This document shows, one piece after another, positions 33,276 through 44,608 of a DNA stretch of 64,000 bases. Location of the stretch: positions 186,001 to 250,000 of the forward strand of contig JASJFT010000040.1 in NCBI GenBank assembly GCA_030770425.1, read 5' to 3'. The notes below the pieces were generated by a model that worked only from the letters and a program-made list of their open reading frames with translations, had not been told where the DNA came from and did not search any database. Within the stretch, counting starts at the first letter, position 1. Each line of letters starts with the position of its first letter. The position numbers and the translations under genes were made by a program. This DNA is from Darksidea phi. Lineage: Eukaryota > Ascomycota > Dothideomycetes > Pleosporales > Lentitheciaceae.

Positions 33276-35986
33276 ATGCAGTCGAGTGTCAGAGCACAGG
33301 CTGAAATTCAGGCCCAGCGGAAGAAGGTGGGCGCGCATACACCCAGCTTTGAATGTTTGAGGAGAAGCGCTAACCGTTGAAGCAGCTCGCAAACTCGTAC
33401 AAACAACTCCTCGAGTAAGACCGCGCCGCCGTTCCCGCACGTTATGACGCTGGGCAATACTGATCCGCGCGACGCAGTGAATTCTCGGCGCCTGATCTGA
33501 AGACTGTGGGAAATTATACGCTGGGGAGACTTATTGGCAAAGGTAGCTTTGGGAAAGTGTACCTGGCGACGCATAAGCTCACCAATGGCTCGAAGGTGCG
33601 CGCAGGAACAAGGCTGCCGGGATTTGCATTGACAGGAAGCAGGTAGTCCTCAAGTCAGCGAAGAAGGACGACGCCAACCTCGCCCGCGAGATCCACCACC
33701 ATCGTCAATTTATACACCCCCATATCGCTCGACTGTACGAGGTCAATGTCACGGAATCCCTAGTTTGGCTTGTCCTGGAGTACTGTCCAGGTACGGCGCT
33801 ATCATTAGAATTTGTATCCATGGCATGGCTGACTTGTGGCACAGGCGATGAGCTCTACAACTACCTGCTCGACAAGGGTGCCCTCGAACCCGCCAAGGTC
33901 CAGAAGATTTTCACCCAACTCGTCGGCGCCGTCACCTACGTCCATAACAAGTCCTGCGTGCACCGCGACCTCAAGCTCGAAAACATCCTCTTGGATAGAC
34001 ACGGAGACGTCAAGCTGGTCGATTTTGGATTCACGCGCGAATACGAAGGCAAGTCGAACTACCTGCAAACATGGTGTGGCACCGTATGCTACAGCGCGCC
34101 GGAAATGCTCAAGGGCGAAAAGTACGCGGGAGAAAAGGTGGATGTTTGGAGTCTTGGGATCATTCTTTATGCGCTTTTGGTTGGCGAATTACCCTTTGAT
34201 GATGACGACGAGACGGTTACGAAAATGAAGATCTTGAAGGAGGAGCCGAAATACCCGGACTCATTTCCACCGCAAGCAAAGGAGTTGTGCCAGAGCTTGC
34301 TTTCGAAGAGACCGATACTAAGACCTACGCTTGCGGATATACTACAGAACCCTTGGTTATCGGAGCATGCGCCACGGCAGCAGGAGATTTTAAAGTTACA
34401 ACAGCCCGCACCATTTACTACAGAATTGGAGAAAGAGGTGTTACAACGGATGCGCGCTGCTGGGGTGGATATCGACATGGTGATCGAGAACGTCCTAGCG
34501 CAGCGGTGCGATGCTTTAGCTGGGTGGTGGGCATTGTTGCTGGAAAAGGAGGAACGGAAAGCAAGGAGAAGAGAGCGTAAACGGAAGGAGCGAGAAGCTG
34601 AAGCGAAGAGTCTTAGGAGGCTCAGCGCTGCGAGTAGCCGTCTCGACAAAATTGCGCCTACGATCAGAGAAACGGATGAGGAGGGTTTGCATTCACCTTT
34701 GCTTGGAGATCCACCGAAAAGTCGTGGGAGGGCTCTGAAGCGGACGAGTATGCCTGGTATGTTTGACTTGGGGGAAACTCCAGTGAGGTGGCTGCTAACA
34801 ACATGTAGGTCCGCCTCCGGATCTTCCGCCAATGCCAGAATCCGGCCTCACACCTGAACTTGAGATCGAGAAGCCCCCACCACCAATCGAAAAAGACCAT
34901 GTTCGAAGTTCAGACTCGTCTTCCCGTCCGCCGCCACCACCTAAAGAGATGAGCAGAAGAAAATCGCAAGCTAGCATGCTCCAAGTTGTATCTAACAACC
35001 CCGACTTGCTATCTCCCAACGGTTTCGTACCCAAACGCCGGCGGAAGTACCAACCCCCGTTCTTAAACCACCTCACTTCACTCCGAAACTGGATAAAAGA
35101 AACCTCAAAACGCGCCCGCTCCCCCGGCTCCAAAGCCAGCAGCGGCAAGTCCCCTACCATATCGCAAAGCAAATCTCCTGATTCAAGGCGCCGGGTGAAC
35201 CCCGCAAACCGCAACTCAGGGGTCCTCGCTCATAACACAAATGTCATACCGGCTACTCACGTTCCCCCTCGGCCCAGAATCTCAACCCATGGCTCCGGAG
35301 GGAAACGGCCCTCCATCTCCCCAGCCCCCTTAACACCACGAGGCTCATATCGCCGCTCCTCTGGTGGCCTCCGCGGCCGCAAATCAACATCTTCATCTGT
35401 ATCCTCGATTCGCTCCATGCCACACCACCACCACTCGCACTCCAAAGCCTCATCAACCTCGTCCGCTTCTCTCGCTTCCCCCGCCGTATCCGTCTCGGGC
35501 CATAAAACGAAATCTCCCCATACTTCTGTGAAGGTGCTCCCCGCCACCCCTACCAATGCGTCTTTCCCCAACAACGTCCGCGTCGTACGCGCGCCCCTCA
35601 GCGAAGGCGGCGCTGCGTTCGGAACTGCACCTCCCCCGTCTCCGGGCCTCGTCTTCGCCAAACGAAAGCGCAGCCCCTTCAAAGGCCCAATGCTCAATCT
35701 AAATACGCACACCGGGAGCCCGGCTTCAAGGATGAGGGGGGATGGCACGGCTGGGAGTAGGAGTACGAGTGTGCAAGGCAGACGCAGTGGCGACTTCATG
35801 GGTATCACAGAAGAAGAGGAAGAGGACGAGATTGAAGAAGTGGAAGAATTTAGTCCCGTGGTGGCGAGTATGGGGGAAGTCGTCGAAGAGACGACGGCGG
35901 GGGCGCAGACGCCGCTTGCGACACCGGGAGAAACAGACGGCAAAGTTGAGCTGGGCGTTGACAAGGGGAAGGCTGCACAGACGTGA
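33276..35986 (+). CDS. CAMK-type serine/threonine protein kinase (Kin4/Ppk1-like), at least 812 aa
   Basis: Exons 33276-33326, 33383-33414, 33478-33595, 33643-33790, 33845-34756 and 34809-35986; five introns of about 47-63 nt, phases consistent. Kinase features are the glycine loop GKGSFGKV, ATP lysine K71 in VVLKSA, HRDLKLEN with catalytic D158, D176 of the magnesium site in VDFGFTREYEG, an activation loop ending WCGTVCYSAPEML, and DVWSLGIILYALLVGELPF. After the kinase domain come a basic RRRERKRKEREAEAK helix and about 400 residues of Ser/Pro/Arg-rich disordered tail with an acidic stretch near the end. The true N-terminus is probably an upstream exon. Group assignment (CAMK-like) is from overall motif style; the Kin4/Ppk1 link is tentative. 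Confidence 0.85.
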
Positions 35987-38900
35987 TTATTTACTGGTCC
36001 CGTGTTGATACGATGGAGCTTTGATCTGCCCTTTTGGGCATTTTGGTTCGTAAGAGCGTTGCATTGTCCAAATTTCCCCCTCCTAAACTTTTTTTTTGGG
36101 TAAACGATCTCCCTTTCGGTTCTCTTCGCATAGAATGCTGTCTGTTTTGATATATGTTTGGAGCGTTCTGCCTTTTTCTTTTTCTCTTCTTCTATGGAAA
36201 GGCCTGCTCGGTTGGATACCTCTTCTTACTTGCTTTTCTCGTCTCTCCTTGCTAATTCCTTGATGAGGGTGATACGATGGTTTCTTGTACATGGGCTTGA
36301 AGAAGAATAGGATGAGAGTTATGGACAGGCATAAAAAGACAGTGTATGAGCATTGAATAGGAATATATACGGGACGGTGGGGGAGTCTCAATGTGTTGAA
36401 CGATTATGTCGCTGTTGTGATTAACCTTCTAAATGGGCATATAGAACGTCGCTGAGGATGAACATGGCCTCGAGCTCTAAGTTCTTGCACAGCTATCCCC
36501 ACAGTAACGACGATAATACGAGCCTATGATACCGCTCGGTGATCGCCACCAGCGTCCACCCCGTTGGAGTGACGCCCAGCTCCACCCGCAGCCATGAACA
36601 AAGCCGTAGATGTTTCAAGCCTGCCACTGTTTCTCCGGAGTTTGGACAATGCAATGCGGGATCCGCTCTTCAGGTCCAGGTCCGCATATGCATGTCTTGC
36701 GTGCAGCTCCGTACGGCGTGTCGGGACGAACGCACAGTCGTATCTTTCGCCTACGAGGCTTTGTGTGCGATGGATTGACGTGGCCATTTACTCGTTTTCC
36801 GAGTGACGGGGACGTCTGGTTCGTGTGCAAAAGCCGCAATTCGCATCAAGTCAGCTCGGGTTGCCGATGAATTCCGCTGCTGAAAGATAGTGCAACACTA
36901 CACGGCATGGTATACGAAGAAAATCCATACTTGGCTCAGAGCCACGGTCTATGCGCATACGCACAACGCAATATCGATGGGCGGTCGGTCTGAGCGCGCA
37001 ACTCCAAAGCGAAGGCTTTACCGTGCGTGGTTCTTCCGCACCAATCCGGACTCATGCCAGCCATCTGCAATCCTCCTTCGACAATCGTCATCGGGGTTTA
37101 ACCTCAATCTCACCTTCCCGATGGAGAAGTGACAGATTCTTTTGCGAGTTGCTACGCGCAATAGCTGCGTTACATGATTGGCACGTGCAGACCTTCCCCT
37201 CGCACAAGCACGTTCGCCACGTGAGGCGCGACTCCGACGGCCAAAAAGACGGGACGTCGTGGCGCTGGCGGACGGTGATTGTGGGAGGGGACAGGGACGA
37301 GGGCGAGAGGATGGAAACAATTACATGGATGCGGGGTGAGGAAGTGGAAGGGTTGCGACGGCAAGGGGGGACGCCTTGGGGTTGACCTGGGGTTTCAGGT
37401 GCAGAGATGTCCCGGACTGGGAATTGAAGACGGCATGGTCTGTGTGCCTGGACTTTGATACGATCGAGGGGTCTGGAGGGGAGAGGATGCACGATAGATT
37501 GAATGGGGAGATGGTGTCTTAGATGCTCGGAAAGACGGGGATTGTGGAGTGTTGGCTGGGGGAGCTTTTCACGTAGCGCAACATTGGAGAACCGACCAAA
37601 AGTGCGGCAAGGACGAGGCGAACAGAAAACAACCAGGAGCAACATGTGAAGTGAGAAATCGCGCAGCGGCAAGGCGTACCCTCTTGCACATGCTTCGCAG
37701 ACATTCCGAAGAAAACTTGCCCCTGCTTAGGGCTTATTTACCTCGGAGGTTTTGCCGTCTTCCTTCGGAGCGTCAACAACGGCGTTCGCCTTCTTCGAGG
37801 CTAGATGGCTCAGATAGATAGTTGAACGTTGCAGGCCACGGCAAAGGCTTGCGGCTGTCGAATAATGTCTTTGTAGATGTGCGGGATGTTGGTGGTGGCC
37901 TTCCACGACCCATCACGCCAACCACTAAGGGAAGGCGGGTCAGGTGGGCATTCCGCGCAACTACACTATCAGTCACGCTACCAAGGGCGAAGGTCTAGCG
38001 CATGAGAGACAGAGTACAAAATGGAATAGTCTTTGTGGAAGGGGATAAGATAGACGAACTCTTGGTGCGACGCGCCCGGTGATACTCAGCGCTGCTTCTG
38101 GCTTGACGGACGCGTTTTCCGAACGCGGGTAATGGTAACGGTTGTACAGGCCGCTTCGCAAGCCGCTCGGGTGCGAATCGACGGTCAGACAGAGGAGACG
38201 GGCCGGATCTATGGCAGTCGATATAGCAAATTGCGGCGTAGAACGGGTGCACCAGATGCTACCGTGTGTTTACACGGGTCCACCCAATGACACGGCTCTA
38301 CAACGCTGTGCCGGGTGCGCTTCGTCGAATTGCGGGTGAGGAGAAGCGAGGGGTTTGTCGGGTGGAAGGACACTCTAAAGGCGCTTGCAGGCTGCATGGA
38401 GTTCGCGTAGTAGATGAACAGTTGCTGTCCCTGACAGGGTGCATACGCGAAGCTCATGGCTGCATGCAGGCAATCCGTAATAGATGGAATGCGCCCATAT
38501 TAAACACAGTTGGGCTGGGAGCGAGTCCAGGCTCGACGGTGTAATCAGATTGCCGGCTGACTGCGATTCCCCTTTCTCTGCGATATTGAGGGCGCGGTTG
38601 AGGAGCGTCCGGGCGATGGGTGGTGGTGAGCAACAGGCAAGATGGGCTGATGAGCTGACGGCAGAGGACAGAAGGGTGGCGCTGGGGTGGCCGACCGTCT
38701 GGGTCTCCGTATTCAACGAGGACATACTGCCGGGATGGACGTTTGGGTAGTGGTCCCTGGAGGGATACAAGATCGTATTGGCGTGAATTGCCTAAACTGG
38801 CGCCGCGTGTGCGGCCAATTGTAGAGCCAAAACGGCGGCATGAGAGTGCTGTGAGGGGTGATTCCAACGTCAGACAGAGTCAGACCGAGTCAGACTCGGG

Positions 38901-39013
38901 GGATGCGCGCAGACGTGCGGAGAGGATGGGCTGCGTGGAGACGGGCGCAGTGAGGGAGGTGTCTCGCGACCAGCTGCCGTGGAGTCCATGAGGTTGATAA
39001 GGCGTCTGTGCAG

Positions 39014-39056
39014 GGATGGCGGATGGCGGATGGCGGATGGCGGATGGCGGACGGCG
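39014..39056 (+). repeat. Heptamer satellite GGATGGC, plus orientation
   Basis: Five perfect tandem copies of the 7-mer ATGGCGG plus one variant (ACGGCGG). Confidence 0.95.
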
Positions 39057-39264
39057 GATTGTGGTCTTCTAGAAGGCCAGGCACGAGAGGGCGCCACTGG
39101 ACTCGAGGTTGGGCAACCGAAGTACAGGTAGAGAATTGGAGCGCTATTCATGGAGGACGCACCCGCGTATCAGGGCCCATGGCTCGCATCGGCGTGCACC
39201 GTGAAGGGGGAGACCCAAGCAGAGGGAATCCGTCTTATGGGTCCGGCATGGCATGGGCCCTGAC

Positions 39265-39292
39265 GCCATCCGCCATCCGCCATCCGCCATCC
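39265..39292 (-). repeat. Heptamer satellite, inverted copies
   Basis: About four tandem copies of CCGCCAT, the reverse complement of the heptamer at 39014. The two blocks are about 210 bp apart and can pair as a long hairpin. Confidence 0.9.
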
Positions 39293-39560
39293 CTCGCCCA
39301 CGCACCACAGGGCGGCCAAAAGACACAAGACACTCGACGGCAGACGCACGACGCACGACGCAAGACGGCTTTGCGCGGCCGTCGCCTCCGCATATTGCGC
39401 CGAGGTGGCTATCGCGTCACTCCATCTTGATCTTGGACGGACATGGGAGAGCGGAGAGCGAACGCGCACCCCTGCTGCGGCGCGATAGACAGACCTTAGG
39501 CCCGGGGCCCATTCTCGACGTCGGCAAGCCCCAGCCGCCTGGGCCCATGTTCCTCGAAGC

Positions 39561-39605
39561 ATCCTGGACCATGGCCCCGATCAGCTTGCCCGCTTTAAAG
39601 TAAAG
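39561..39605 (+). repeat. Left copy of a 45-bp direct repeat flanking the gap
   Basis: ATCCTGGACCATGG ... CTTGCCCGCTTTAAAGTAAA recurs at 39761-39805 with a few changes, exactly 200 bp downstream, across the GC-homopolymer and N run. Confidence 0.85.
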
Positions 39606-39705
39606 CCTGCCGCCCTGCCCCCCCGCGCCGGGGGGGGGCCGCGGGCCGGGGGGGGGGCCCGGCGCGGGGGGGGGGGCGGCGGGGCGCGGGCGGGGGGGGG
39701 GCGGC

Positions 39706-39715
39706 NNNNNNNNNN
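39706..39715. other. Assembly gap (10 N)
   Basis: Ten N flanked on both sides by G- and C-homopolymer tracts (39620-39740). Sequence quality around it is doubtful. Confidence 0.98.
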
Positions 39716-39760
39716 CGCCGGGGGGAATCCCCCCCCCCCGGGGCCCCTGGTGCGCGCACC

Positions 39761-39805
39761 ATCCTGGTCCATGGGCCCGCTCACCTTGCCCGCTTTAAAG
39801 TAAAC
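39761..39805 (+). repeat. Right copy of the 45-bp direct repeat flanking the gap
   Basis: Partner of 39561-39605; see that entry. Confidence 0.85.
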
Positions 39806-39983
39806 CCCGCCCCCCCGCCCCCCCCCCCCCCCGACCAACCAACCCCAGACCCGGCCCACCAGCACTGCTCTCTCGCGCCGCGCCCACGCCCTCGCTGGAC
39901 ACACGACACCACCCAGCACTGCGGCGGCACCACTTGAGCTCGCAGCGCCCGCTGCAGTCCTCCCCCCCTCAGCCCCATCCAGC

Positions 39984-41875
39984 ATGGTCGGCGACGATGA
40001 TCCGTACGGCACCGAGAAGAGTTTTGGGCGCGAGTCGCAGAGTTCGGCCTACTATGGGGAGTCATCGGTGCACAGAGACGGCATTGGGCGGAGGGTCCTG
40101 GACAGCTTCAGACGGGATCCGCATACCGCCATGACGCCAAAGGGCACCGTGTGCGCCGATGGAAAGGTCTTCGATGTCGAGAGCGCCGCCGTCAACACGG
40201 CAAACTCACCACTCGTGCGGCGACTCAAGGGCAGGCATTTGCAGATGATAGCCATCGGAGGCTCCATAGGTGCGATTGACTCGAGACGATATACGTGGAC
40301 CCGGCAATGCTAATTCCCGCCCAGGTACCGGACTGTTCGTAGGCTCTGGACAAGCCCTCGCCCAGAGCGGGCCGGCATCGCTCATCATCGCCTACTGCCT
40401 CGTCGGTATCATGCTGTACTGCACTGTGCACGCCCTCGGCGAAATGGCCGTTCTGTTTCCCGTGGCGGGTTCCTTTTCAGCGTATTCGACGCGGTTTTTA
40501 GACCCTGCTTGGGGCTTCGCAATGGGCTGGAAGTAAGTTACCGCCCCACCGGGTCGCAGCACTGCATCGACACCTGACTAACTAATGCAGCTATGCCATG
40601 CAATGGCTCGTGGTGCTACCGCTGGAAATCGTTGCCGCCACATTCACCATCAATTATTGGAATCACGACAGCAGCGTCAACAACAACGCCTGGGTCGCCA
40701 TTTTCCTGGTCCTCATTGTCGTCATCAACCTGTTCGGCGTCAAGGGCTACGGCGAAGCCGAGTTTGTCTTCGCTATCATCAAAGTCGCTGCAGTCATTGG
40801 CTTCATCATCCTCGGCATCATCATCAACATCGGAGGAGGGCCGAACGGGACATTCATCGGCGGCAAGCTCTGGCACGATCCTGGAGCGTTCAACAACGGC
40901 TTCAAAGGTCTATGCAGCACTTTTGTTAATGCCGCCTTTGCCTTCTCCGGAACCGAGCTGGTCGGGCTTGCAGCAGCCGAGACGGCCAACCCCCGCAAGT
41001 CCCTCCCCACCGCTGTCAAGCAGGTCTTTTGGCGCATTTCGCTCTTCTACATCGTTTCGCTTCTCATCGTCGGTCTCCTCGTACCCTACAACGACGAGCG
41101 TCTCCTTCAGAAAGCGTTCAACTCGGACGCTGTCGCCTCGCCTTTCGTCATCGCCATCCAGAATGCGGGTATTCAAGGCCTGCCCTCCGTCTTCAATGCC
41201 GTCATCATGATCGCTGTCCTTTCGGTCGGCAACTCTTCGATATATGGCTCCAGCCGGACACTTGCTGCCCTGGCCGAACAACACCAAGCCCCTAAGATCC
41301 TCGCCTATATTGATCGCCAGGGCCGTCCTCTTGTTTCTATCGGTGTGGCCTCCAGTCTCGGCCTTCTCGCATTCTTAGCAGGTGTCAAGCAGGAGGTGCA
41401 AGAGGCCGCCTTCGACTGGATGCTCGCTCTTTCCGCGCTGTCAGCCATCTTCACCTGGGGCTCCATCTGTCTAGCTCACATCCGCTTCCGCAAGGGCTGG
41501 CAAATTCAGGGTCACTCTCTGGACGAGCTCGCTTTCAAGTCGCAGCCAGGAGTCATAGGGTCATGGATAGGCTTCGGCTTCAACGCGCTCGTACTCGTCG
41601 CCCAATTCTGGGTCGCCGTCGCGCCCATCGGCTACGTTGAAAAGACGGTCTCAGAGCGCCTTCAAGGCTTCTTCAGCGTCTACCTAGCCTTCCCCGTCAT
41701 TATCATCTTCTACATCCTATACAAGCTCTACTACAGAACGTCCATCGTTCGGACACACAATATGGATCTGCATACGGGTATCCGCGAACTCAACCTCGAA
41801 GCGCTGATGGAAGAGGAGCGTGAAGAACGGAGAAACTGGCCCAAGTGGAAAAAGACGTACAAGTTCTTCTGCTAG
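39984..41875 (+). CDS. Amino-acid permease (AAT/APC family), 592 aa, 3 exons
   Basis: Plasma-membrane amino-acid:proton symporter of the yeast AAT type. Exons 39984-40269, 40325-40532 and 40591-41875; introns 55 and 58 nt with CTAAT and CTAAC branch sites. The N-terminal cytosolic tail ends with [28 protein letters not shown], the family hallmark in TM1. It is followed by GPASLIIAYCLVGIM, the GEMAVLFPVAGSF loop, FAMGWNYAMQWLVVLPLEI, AFSGTELVGLAAAETANPRKSLP, and about 12 hydrophobic segments in total. The C-terminal tail is hydrophilic and ends WKKTYKFFC, matching the cytosolic end with a terminal F-C seen in many fungal permeases. Substrate specificity cannot be read from sequence. Confidence 0.95.
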
Positions 41876-42505
41876 GCTGCTCAATGAGCTTTTTTTTATT
41901 CTCATGTAACACTTCTTGCGTTCCCGTTCCTAACTTCTGAGCGTTGAAGCGATATACCTTTTCCTTGGTTTGGGTGTCCCTTTTTGTGATACCAGGCGGC
42001 ATGTTGAATGTCAGCACTGCGCAGCCCTGCATTCCGTTTTTCTTTTTTGTGTATAGTAGTGATTAGTGAGTCATGTGTTGGCACGATTCATGAAACGTCA
42101 CGATAGTATAATACCTATTGAATCCAAATAGCTTTCTCGTATCTCATTCTCCAAGTCTTGCCTAAGCGAAATCCGTCTGGTGATCCCCGAAAGGGTCGTT
42201 CTCGAAGCCGAGTGCTTCTGCTGGCGTTACTAGATTACGAATCCATACCAGACGGTCCAACGTACAGAGTAGAGCGAACGAAGCCATGACAGGTAATCTA
42301 CCAGCTAGTGTAAGTAGCCTCCACATGTCATGGCGAACCACACGACTCATTCGTCCGGCGGGTAGAGTACCTTTGACAGTGAAAGACACCTGCTAATTCA
42401 GAGCTCGGACCCATGTTCAGCTACGTCAAAGAAAGTGCGAACGCATTCGAGTACAACACGTCGAGGACCGTGTATCATGTCCTTCCCCAAGTATGAGACA
42501 AATCA
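41876..42505. other. Intergenic (convergent 3' ends)
   Basis: 3' flanks of the permease (+) and the F-box gene (-). No feature recognised. Confidence 0.6.
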
Positions 42506-43330
42506 TCAAACGCCCGAGAGCGAGGAAGAAATCGGCGCTCGTTTCTTCGTCCACGCATCAAACCCATCGAGATCCACACCTCCTCTGTCGACCGACAGAT
42601 CCGTGTCCCAGGTCATTTTCAACCTCGCCCTAGCGCACGTTTCCCTCCATACAAGGTCTAAATCCATATCTTCCACCTCCGCACCTCTTGAACGCAGGTC
42701 CTTTTTGCGAAACAAGCCATTAGGGCAACACTGTTGGACACTTAATAGATACAGTGTAATCTGCAGCCCCTCCTCCGACTCCAACACGGAAAGACCGAAC
42801 GACGAGACAAGCCGGTAGCGGAGAAAGGACACGGTGATGTCGTATATAACGCCCATGGTGACACCGCCCGATGGAGAGTCCTCGAATGAAAACTTGCCGT
42901 CGCTTGCACCGTCGCCGCCCATTGCATGGAGGAAGGTAGTGATGGACAGGACCTTGGGTGGCGGCTGCACGAGCAGCATTCTGCGCCAACTCGCTTCTTT
43001 GCGCAAGAACGCATCCGTCTTTGAGGCATCGCTGAAACAGTCCAACAACTCAATACTCTCATACGTTGGCATGGCCAAGCGATGTTGCGGTATGACGAAC
43101 CAGGGCACAAACAGGTCCCGGAGAAGAGGGTTCAGCGACCATTTTTTCGGATCCTTGAAAGGCGCTGCACGGAAGAAGAGTAAGTGCTGGAGCCTCGGGG
43201 ATGCGGCTATGCTGGTTTGGAAGTGGCGAGAGACGCGCTGGGCGAGGAGGAGCGCGCGAGGTGGGAGCTGTGCTAGGATTGCTTCGAGGAGTTCTGGAGT
43301 TGCGAAGACGCGGTCTTGAGCTACCGACAT
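42506..43330 (-). CDS. F-box-like protein, 274 aa
   Basis: Single exon. Residues 9-55 (VFATPELLEAILAQLPPRALLLAQRVSRHFQTSIAASPRLQHLLFF) match the F-box pattern of short fungal proteins in which the box is followed by a residue-rich IxxSPxLQ/LFF segment. The remainder (PLLRDLFVPWFV, ASWRRMLLVQPPP) is also typical of this expanded mould family. F-box proteins recruit substrates to SCF ubiquitin ligases; the substrate here is unknown. The C-terminus has an acidic EVEDMDLDL stretch. Confidence 0.85.
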   Translation of the reverse strand: MSVAQDRVFATPELLEAILAQLPPRALLLAQRVSRHFQTSIAASPRLQHLLFFRAAPFKDPKKWSLNPLLRDLFVPWFVIPQHRLAMPTYESIELLDCFSDASKTDAFLRKEASWRRMLLVQPPPKVLSITTFLHAMGGDGASDGKFSFEDSPSGGVTMGVIYDITVSFLRYRLVSSFGLSVLESEEGLQITLYLLSVQQCCPNGLFRKKDLRSRGAEVEDMDLDLVWRETCARARLKMTWDTDLSVDRGGVDLDGFDAWTKKRAPISSSLSGV

Positions 43331-44531
43331 CTTGAGCGTATTATCTTTTCGATCAAACGTTAGCTAGAGTAGAGGGTGGGGTAGGCTGAAAGTAGCTGAC
43401 AACAAGCGTCATCTCTAGTTTGGGGTGGCTGTGCTTGGCGGGAGGCCGACGTCTGTCTCAGGAGGAGTCGTGTCTACCTCCATCTCCATCGCCATCCTGG
43501 AATCCATGGCGTTGCTACTGTCTTCTCTTTTTATGCGGAAGTATTGGGGTTTGATTCTTCTTCCTAATGATCAGCCTTGGAATTACGCTCAAGTGTTTGT
43601 GTATTGCATCTCTATGACCAACGCAGCAATGCGAATCTTATTGATTGGGTCAAAGGAGGGGCAATTTCAATACCGCTCCTGATGTACTATCTGCACTCCT
43701 TCAACTTACTGAGTAGCCCTCTTCTCTCAGCTTTACAGTACCTCCACTTAACCTGTACAGTGCCGGAACCCGCCGAAGAGTAACATCGAGTAGGACCGGG
43801 ATTTGACATTCGGTATAACACAAGTCCCCGTATATCAAAAGCCTGAGACGAAGCCTTGTATAAGCAGAACACGGGTCGAACGCCATCTTTTTGTTCTCTA
43901 TCATCGACAGGTTGGCAACCGTCACTTCGCTCGTCAGACTTCCTTTCCTCTTCCATAGTCATTTTCTATTACTCTATTACCCCAATTTTCCTTTTTACCC
44001 CGCGAACAACCAGCTGTTGTTCCATGTGATGAGTCAGCGAAAGGCGGTCGCACAGTCTGACTGTGTACAATATCATCATATCCTATATAAACGCACTTCC
44101 ACTTCTCTTTCTCGTCTCTACTCCAGTCTTTCGTACTCTTTCAAGACAACACATTTCTATTGTGCTAATCCTCGCCCCCGCTTTCCTAGACCAGACAGAC
44201 CTTCACTCCAAGCGGGTTTAGCCAACGCGGAAGGCCCGCCAACATGCTAATCTCTCCTCGCGACCAAAACACCCAAAGTCTCCTTCACTCACACCCGTCC
44301 CTCTAGAAACCACCCCAAGATGACACAATCGAATAGCGCGTGGAGCTCTAGGCTTGGCAAAAATCTGTTTACTTAACCTCGTCCGTGAGCCCGCGACCTT
44401 TCCCCCGACCACCCACAGGGACAACTGCTGACAATCTTGTGGAAATCCAGAAAGCTTAACACCGCATTTCTTTTGTCGGTCTACGATAAACCATCAGCTT
44501 TGTCTGTACGAGCTAGACTGTAACCAGCAAG
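43331..44531. other. Intergenic and long 5' leader of the next gene
   Basis: Contains TATATAAA-like sequence at 44091-44097 followed by a CT-rich tract (44098-44150), the usual look of a fungal core promoter. No gene recognised. Confidence 0.5.
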
Positions 44532-44608
44532 GTGAGTGACTGAGCTTGCTACCTCTTGTAGCGACTGTTGTCGACTAGGTGCTTGGTTTGGTAACTGACA
44601 AAACATAG
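44532..44608 (+). other. Probable 5' UTR intron ending at the start codon
   Basis: GTGAGT at 44532, TAACTGAC branch site near 44592-44599, and ACATAG ending at 44608, immediately before ATG 44609. An intron abutting the start codon is inferred from these sites only. Confidence 0.55.

Larger units (their letters stand above)
35987..39983. other. 4 kb gene-free region with satellites and an assembly gap
   Basis: No convincing gene. Longer ORFs (for example 36951-37385 plus, 37088-37672 minus) overlap each other on opposite strands and lack domains. The right end holds simple repeats, GC homopolymers and the N run, listed separately. Confidence 0.5.

Noticed and set aside
34167..34832. 221-codon minus-strand ORF
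   Set aside because: Antisense shadow of the kinase gene with no domain.
35257..35964. 235-codon minus-strand ORF
   Set aside because: Antisense of the Ser/Pro-rich kinase tail; low-complexity mirror.
37018..37672. ORFs of 100-194 codons on both strands upstream of the satellite region
   Set aside because: Mutually overlapping, compositionally biased, no domain.
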